DNA of 64,000 nucleotides, from NCBI RefSeq assembly GCF_964355755.1, contig NC_092676.1:560501-624500 (forward strand), read 5' to 3'. The stretch's first letter is position 1; each line of letters begins with the position of its first letter. Origin of the DNA: Antedon mediterranea (Eukaryota > Echinodermata > Crinoidea > Comatulida > Antedonidae). Below are positions 60,018 through 64,000 of the stretch, piece after piece. Below the pieces are notes generated by a model. That model was given only the letters and a program-made list of their open reading frames with translations. It ran no database searches and was not told where the DNA came from. A program made the translations under genes and the position numbers.

Positions 60018-62926
60018 ATGAATTTTTCTTTAGCCAAACACATTGCTCACTCATATTTTAAACATTATAGATTAATTTCATGTAAAAGATGGGTTAGGTC
60101 TAGAATTAACTCTTCAGATATAGACGTTCAAATGCTAGGCCCTGCCTCGTCAATCAGAAGGCAATCGGTTTTCACACCTCGGCGGGCCGTGATGTATGTT
60201 CCCGGGAGTGAACAAAAAAAGTTAGGAAAGTTAGAGGGCCTAGCAGTAGATTGTGCTGTGATGGATTGTGAAGATGGAGTGGCGATTAACAGAAAGGTTT
60301 TTTTCGTCTATTCTATTTTGTCTTACTAGGCCTACTGTATTCAATTTAAATTTTTTACACTGTGAACTCACAAATCTGTAAATCCTAATATAGTAATAAT
60401 ATTACAGTAATTATATGTTGTTAAAAAGCAGCAGTGAATCCCAAAACAGTATCATCGTTTTTTTTTTATGCAGGATGTAGCCAGAGAAAACATCAGAGCA
60501 TCACTTGACTCTTTATCAACGCCGGGTGTAGGCGACTTGGCTGTTAGAATAAATGCTATGGATTCTGGGATAGTATCGGATGACTTAAATATAATTTACA
60601 AAGCTCATAATTTACCAAAAACCTTAATGCTTCCCAAAGTTAACAGTCAGAAAGATTTAAATTTGGTGAGAAGATAATTACTTTTATTTGTGATATTTTG
60701 TCTTGTGTACATGTACCTTTAAAAACTGTTGTGTGTTTGTATAATACCATTTATGTATTGGAAGCAGTGTTTAAAATTAAAACTACTTCTGAAAATATTT
60801 GACTTAATTTTATTGTTTTTTCAGTTTTCTGAAATCTTTGTAGATGTTTTGAGGAGAAAGAATTGCCCAAATTATAAAGCAAAGCTTGTCATATTCACTG
60901 AGAGTGCTATTGGTCTTATAAACTTGAAGGATATTCTACAAGAAGGCATGGAACTTTCTAAGACTCTTCCATTCCAGCTTGAAGGGGTGGTTTTTGGATC
61001 AGATGATTTTTGTGCTGACATCGGCAAGTGTTATTTTGAAAATCTTATTTACAGATGTACATAGTTATCACTTTTTCCATTTAATATTTTTTTTTGTGTA
61101 ATTTTTTGTGTGCTTTATTTTATTTTGTTAATCCTTATGAATTCTATTTATTTTAATTTTTGTTGTTGCATGTTTATGTCTTGTCATGATGTATGTTGTT
61201 GCATGTTTATGTCTTGTCATGCTGTATGTTGTTGCATGTTTATGTCTTGTCATGCTGTATGTTGTTGCATGTTTATGTCTTGTCATGCTGTATGTTGTTG
61301 CATGTTTATGTCTTGTCATGCTGTATGTTGTTGCATGTTTATGTCTTGTCATGCTGTATGTTGTTGCATGTTTATTATGTCTTGTCATGCTGTATGTTGT
61401 TGCATGTTTATGTCTTGTCATGCTGTATGTTGTTGCATGTTTATGTCTTGTCATGCTGTATGTTGTTGCATGTTTATGTCTTGTCATGCTGTATGTTGTT
61501 GCATGTTTATGTCTTGTCATGCTGTATGTTGTTGCATGTTTATGTCTTGTCATGCTGTATGTTGTTGCATGTTTATTATGTCTTGTCATGCTGTATGTTG
61601 TTGCATGTTTATTATGTCTTGTCATGCTGTATGTTGTTGCATGTTTTATGTCTTGTCATGCTGTATGTTGTTGCATGTTTATGTCTTGTCATGCTGTATG
61701 TTGTTGCATGTTTATGTCTTGTCATGCTGTATGTTGTTGCATGTTTATGTCTTGTCATGCTGTATGTTTGTGATGGACCACTCTCATAAAATATTGTTGA
61801 AATAAATTTTAAAAAAAAGTAACCATTTAAAATACTTCAGAAATTTATACCTTATACCCCTTATTAGGTTCAAAAATTAAATAATTGTGTTTGTTTTCTA
61901 ACTTCCTTTTATAGGTGCAAGTAGAACAGAAGGAGCCAACGAATTGTTGTATGCACGACAAAAGGTTGTTACAACAGCAAAAGCATTTGGATTGCAAGCA
62001 ATTGATTTAGTTCACATTAATTTTCGTGGTAAGTTAGGAAGTTGTTCTAAGGCTGCGTTCACACGTAGAGGGCAAGGTTGGCGTGCCTCTTATGCAAGTC
62101 GTAAAGTAATCCAAAGCATTTGATTACAAGCTATCTATCTTCTAACTACTGTAAAGCTCTGTCTACACTTCCTATCAAACTTTATGTGACAAAAAAATGT
62201 GATGTACCCATATATGGACATGATGATGTCATATCACTACCATATTTTGGCACATTGCATTTTTTTTGTCAAACTAGTTTGATAGTGTAGACAGAGCTTT
62301 TGGTTAGGGATCTGGATGCTGTAATAGATCAGAAAATAAGGTTAGCTTAAATTGCTGCCAGTACAAAAGCATCATTTTGCAGAAATGATGATGGCAATAT
62401 TTAAAGCCTAATAATAAAAATAGCTAAAATTCCTTTTTTTTAAACAGATCTCAAGTCTCTTGAGAAACAATCACTAGAAGGAGCGACTATGGGCTTTACT
62501 GGTAAGCAGGTCATTCACCCCAATCAGGTGGACGTGGTTCAACGAGCATTCAGTCCATCTGATGAGAAAGTTGAATGGGCTCAAGAACTCATCAAAGAAT
62601 TTGAAAATCACCAACAGTCAGGAAAGGTAAAGTTGTTGTCATGTCTGAGGTTTGGGGAAACTCTCCCAAAACTGAACACATTTGGGCTCGCCTAATATGT
62701 CAGATTTTCTGGAAATTCCGGTATTCCGAGAATTTTTTATAATTGTAAATATGAATTTGGAAACTTTTGTACCGATATTGATATTGCAATCAAGCAATGT
62801 ATGAAAATGTTTTTGTTTTTTTAGGGTGCAATGACCTTCCGAGGCAGTATGATAGACATGCCATTAGTATTACAAGCTAAGAACATCCTAAGTCTTGTGA
62901 ACACCAACAATAATGTGAAAAGGTGA
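60018..62926 (+). CDS. CLYBL: Citramalyl-CoA lyase, mitochondrial (citrate lyase beta-like)
   Basis: CLYBL cleaves citramalyl-CoA to acetyl-CoA and pyruvate in mitochondria, in C5-dicarboxylate (itaconate) disposal, and protects vitamin B12 metabolism. Exons: 60018-60296, 60474-60665, 60825-61023, 61915-62028, 62448-62626, 62825-62926 (TGA at 62924). Phases join, 354 aa (human 340). The ATG at 60018 opens a basic N-terminus (MNFSLAKHIAHSYFKHYR) suited to import. Family blocks: RRAVMYVPGSEQKKL, DCAVMDCEDGVAINRK (metal and substrate residues), LMLPKVNS, FTESAIGLINL, VFGSDDFCADIGAS, LLYARQKVV, AFGLQAIDLVHINF, MGFTGKQVIHPNQV. The donor after exon 3 is GC (ATCG|GCAAGT). Exon 1's donor is weak (AAG|GTTTTT). 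AATAAA at 63118 and 63139. Confidence 0.96.
61162..61768. repeat. 33-bp minisatellite, about 18 copies
   Basis: Unit GTTGTTGCATGTTTATGTCT plus TGTCATGCTGTAT. A few copies have an extra TAT (TTTATTATG). All frames remain open because 33 is a multiple of three, so long cysteine-rich or histidine-rich frames appear on both strands; these are not genes. It lies in the CLYBL intron with the GC donor. Confidence 0.95.
62154..62299. mobile_element. Palindromic MITE, AAGCTCTGTCTACACTATC family, copy 5
   Basis: Ends AAGCTCTGTCTACACTTCC (with a small insertion) and GATAGTGTAGACAGAGCTT, left flank TA. Core GACATGATGATGTCATATCA is itself palindromic. This is the copy nearest the family consensus. In the CLYBL intron between exons 4 and 5. 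Confidence 0.9.
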
Positions 62927-63253
62927 CAGACTAAGAACACAGCAAGATTAACTACCCATGATGCTCCAGCTCTTGCCAACTGAAATACCAAGATTCAAAT
63001 TCTATGTTTACTATTTACTGTATAGCTTTGTGATTAGTGTAGGTTTAAAATAATCATTTTGGGACATATGGCGTGTCATACCTATACAAGAAACATGGGG
63101 GCAGGTCTACAATCTGATTAATAAATCATAAGACATAAAATAAAGAAAAAATGACATCTTATTGAGTTTGAAATATTTAATAAAGTTATTGTAATTGCTA
63201 TTATACATGATCTAGTATGTAATATACATACAATATTATGGCCTGGTTATGGG

Positions 63254-63969
63254 TTAGTATTCTAACACCTCTCTGCCTTGTTCAATTTGTTGGATTACAA
63301 CTTCTCCACCTGACCCCAGATGACCTAACAACGACTTGTATGTCCTCCTGAAAATAAACAAACAAAATAATTTCATATTACTGTAACTATCAACCTTTCT
63401 GGGGATGTCATAGTTTGTTAAATAGTGTATAGGAATTCACATCAAACAGGTTTGTTCTTTGACATACATTTCAAAATTATATGAAAGTCAGTTATTTATA
63501 AAATTCATCATTTAGTAATAATTTTACCTGATTCGGTTATCGGTGCCAGCACCTCTCTTCATCTCACATTTTGCAAGTAGTTCATTCAAATATGGAATCA
63601 TGTCATACATCGGGAGAGGGTAGAGGGCAGCAACACTTTCAAGCACTTGAAACGTACTAGACTGATGAACTTGAAGATTGCGATCTACAAATTTTTGTAA
63701 TATGGACGATAAATCTTTGCTGTAAAAAAAGAAAATAATTTGTTTTTGGAATAACAGAATATAAAATCAAACAATATATTTTTTTCCCGTATTGACCATT
63801 AAGCAACGTTTCTTACTGGTATTTAAGCACTTACTTAATATTTTTATCTGCACTGCTCTTACAAGCCTGCATCATAATCACTAAAATCTGAGATGCCTGT
63901 CGTTTCAGTCCACCATTATCGCACATCAACAAATAATTCAAAATTGTGTCTAAAAGTGGTGCTGCATTT
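63254..63969 (-). CDS. C-terminal end of an unidentified helical-repeat (HEAT/ARM-like) protein, partial
   Basis: Three minus-strand exons join in phase: 63835-63969, 63528-63719, 63254-63347 (TAA at 63254-63256); about 140 residues, the rest lies beyond the right edge. Segments such as PLLDTILNYLLMCDNGGLKR, QASQILVIMMQACKSS and VLESVAALYPLPMYDMIPYL look like paired amphipathic helices of an alpha-solenoid. The end is LLGHLGSGGEVVIQQIEQGR plus EVLEY. I do not recognise the family. The gene is convergent with CLYBL: its stop lies 328 bp from the CLYBL stop, so 3' UTRs may overlap. Confidence 0.75.
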
Positions 63970-64000
63970 CTGTACAAAAACATACACATTATTACTGTAT

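Noticed and set aside
61110-61805. Long cysteine/histidine-rich open frames on both strands
   Set aside because: They are produced by the 33-bp minisatellite whose unit length is a multiple of three; all frames are open and lie in a CLYBL intron.

Overview
The window reads as AT-rich nuclear DNA of a deuterostome invertebrate, most likely an echinoderm. The evidence is spliced metazoan genes with long introns, dense MITEs and minisatellites, and frequent AGGCCTAGGCCTA-type words (around 15.8, 17.9, 57.1 and 58.2 kb) that I associate with echinoderm genomes. The species assignment is inference. There is no prokaryotic or organellar gene organisation.

Layout: (1) 1-9433, minus strand: N-terminal part of a CRACR2A/RASEF-like coiled-coil protein, six exons whose phases join, running off the left edge. 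(2) 9434-16301: intergenic, with a 3-kb foldback element holding an RTE-type reverse-transcriptase relic, and several palindromic MITEs. (3) 16302-28756, plus strand: a complete malic enzyme gene, 11 shared exons and two alternative first exons predicted to give mitochondrial and cytosolic forms. (4) 28757-36069: convergent intergenic region dominated by a ~185-bp satellite (29.4-33.2 kb). (5) 36070-51134 (possible 5' exon near 58.35 kb), minus strand: a complete WASF/WAVE/SCAR gene with a duplicated, apparently mutually exclusive exon 2. (6) 51-58.5 kb: repeats, a truncated LINE, a piggyBac-type element and a few unassigned exon-like stretches. (7) 58963-59907 minus HSCB (single exon) and 60018-62926 plus CLYBL (six exons), divergent and 110 bp apart. 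(8) 63254-63969 minus: last three exons of an unidentified helical-repeat protein, convergent with CLYBL.

How the genes relate: malic enzyme (malate to pyruvate plus reduced cofactor), CLYBL (citramalyl-CoA disposal) and HSCB (Fe-S cluster transfer) are all mitochondrial or partly mitochondrial metabolic genes. WASF drives Arp2/3-dependent actin branching, and the CRACR2A-like gene is presumably involved in vesicle traffic. I see no operon or single pathway uniting them. The most notable signals are the duplicated WASF exon (each copy 1 mod 3, so using both or neither breaks the frame), the alternative malic enzyme N-termini, and the many distinct minisatellites and nested transposons inside introns.
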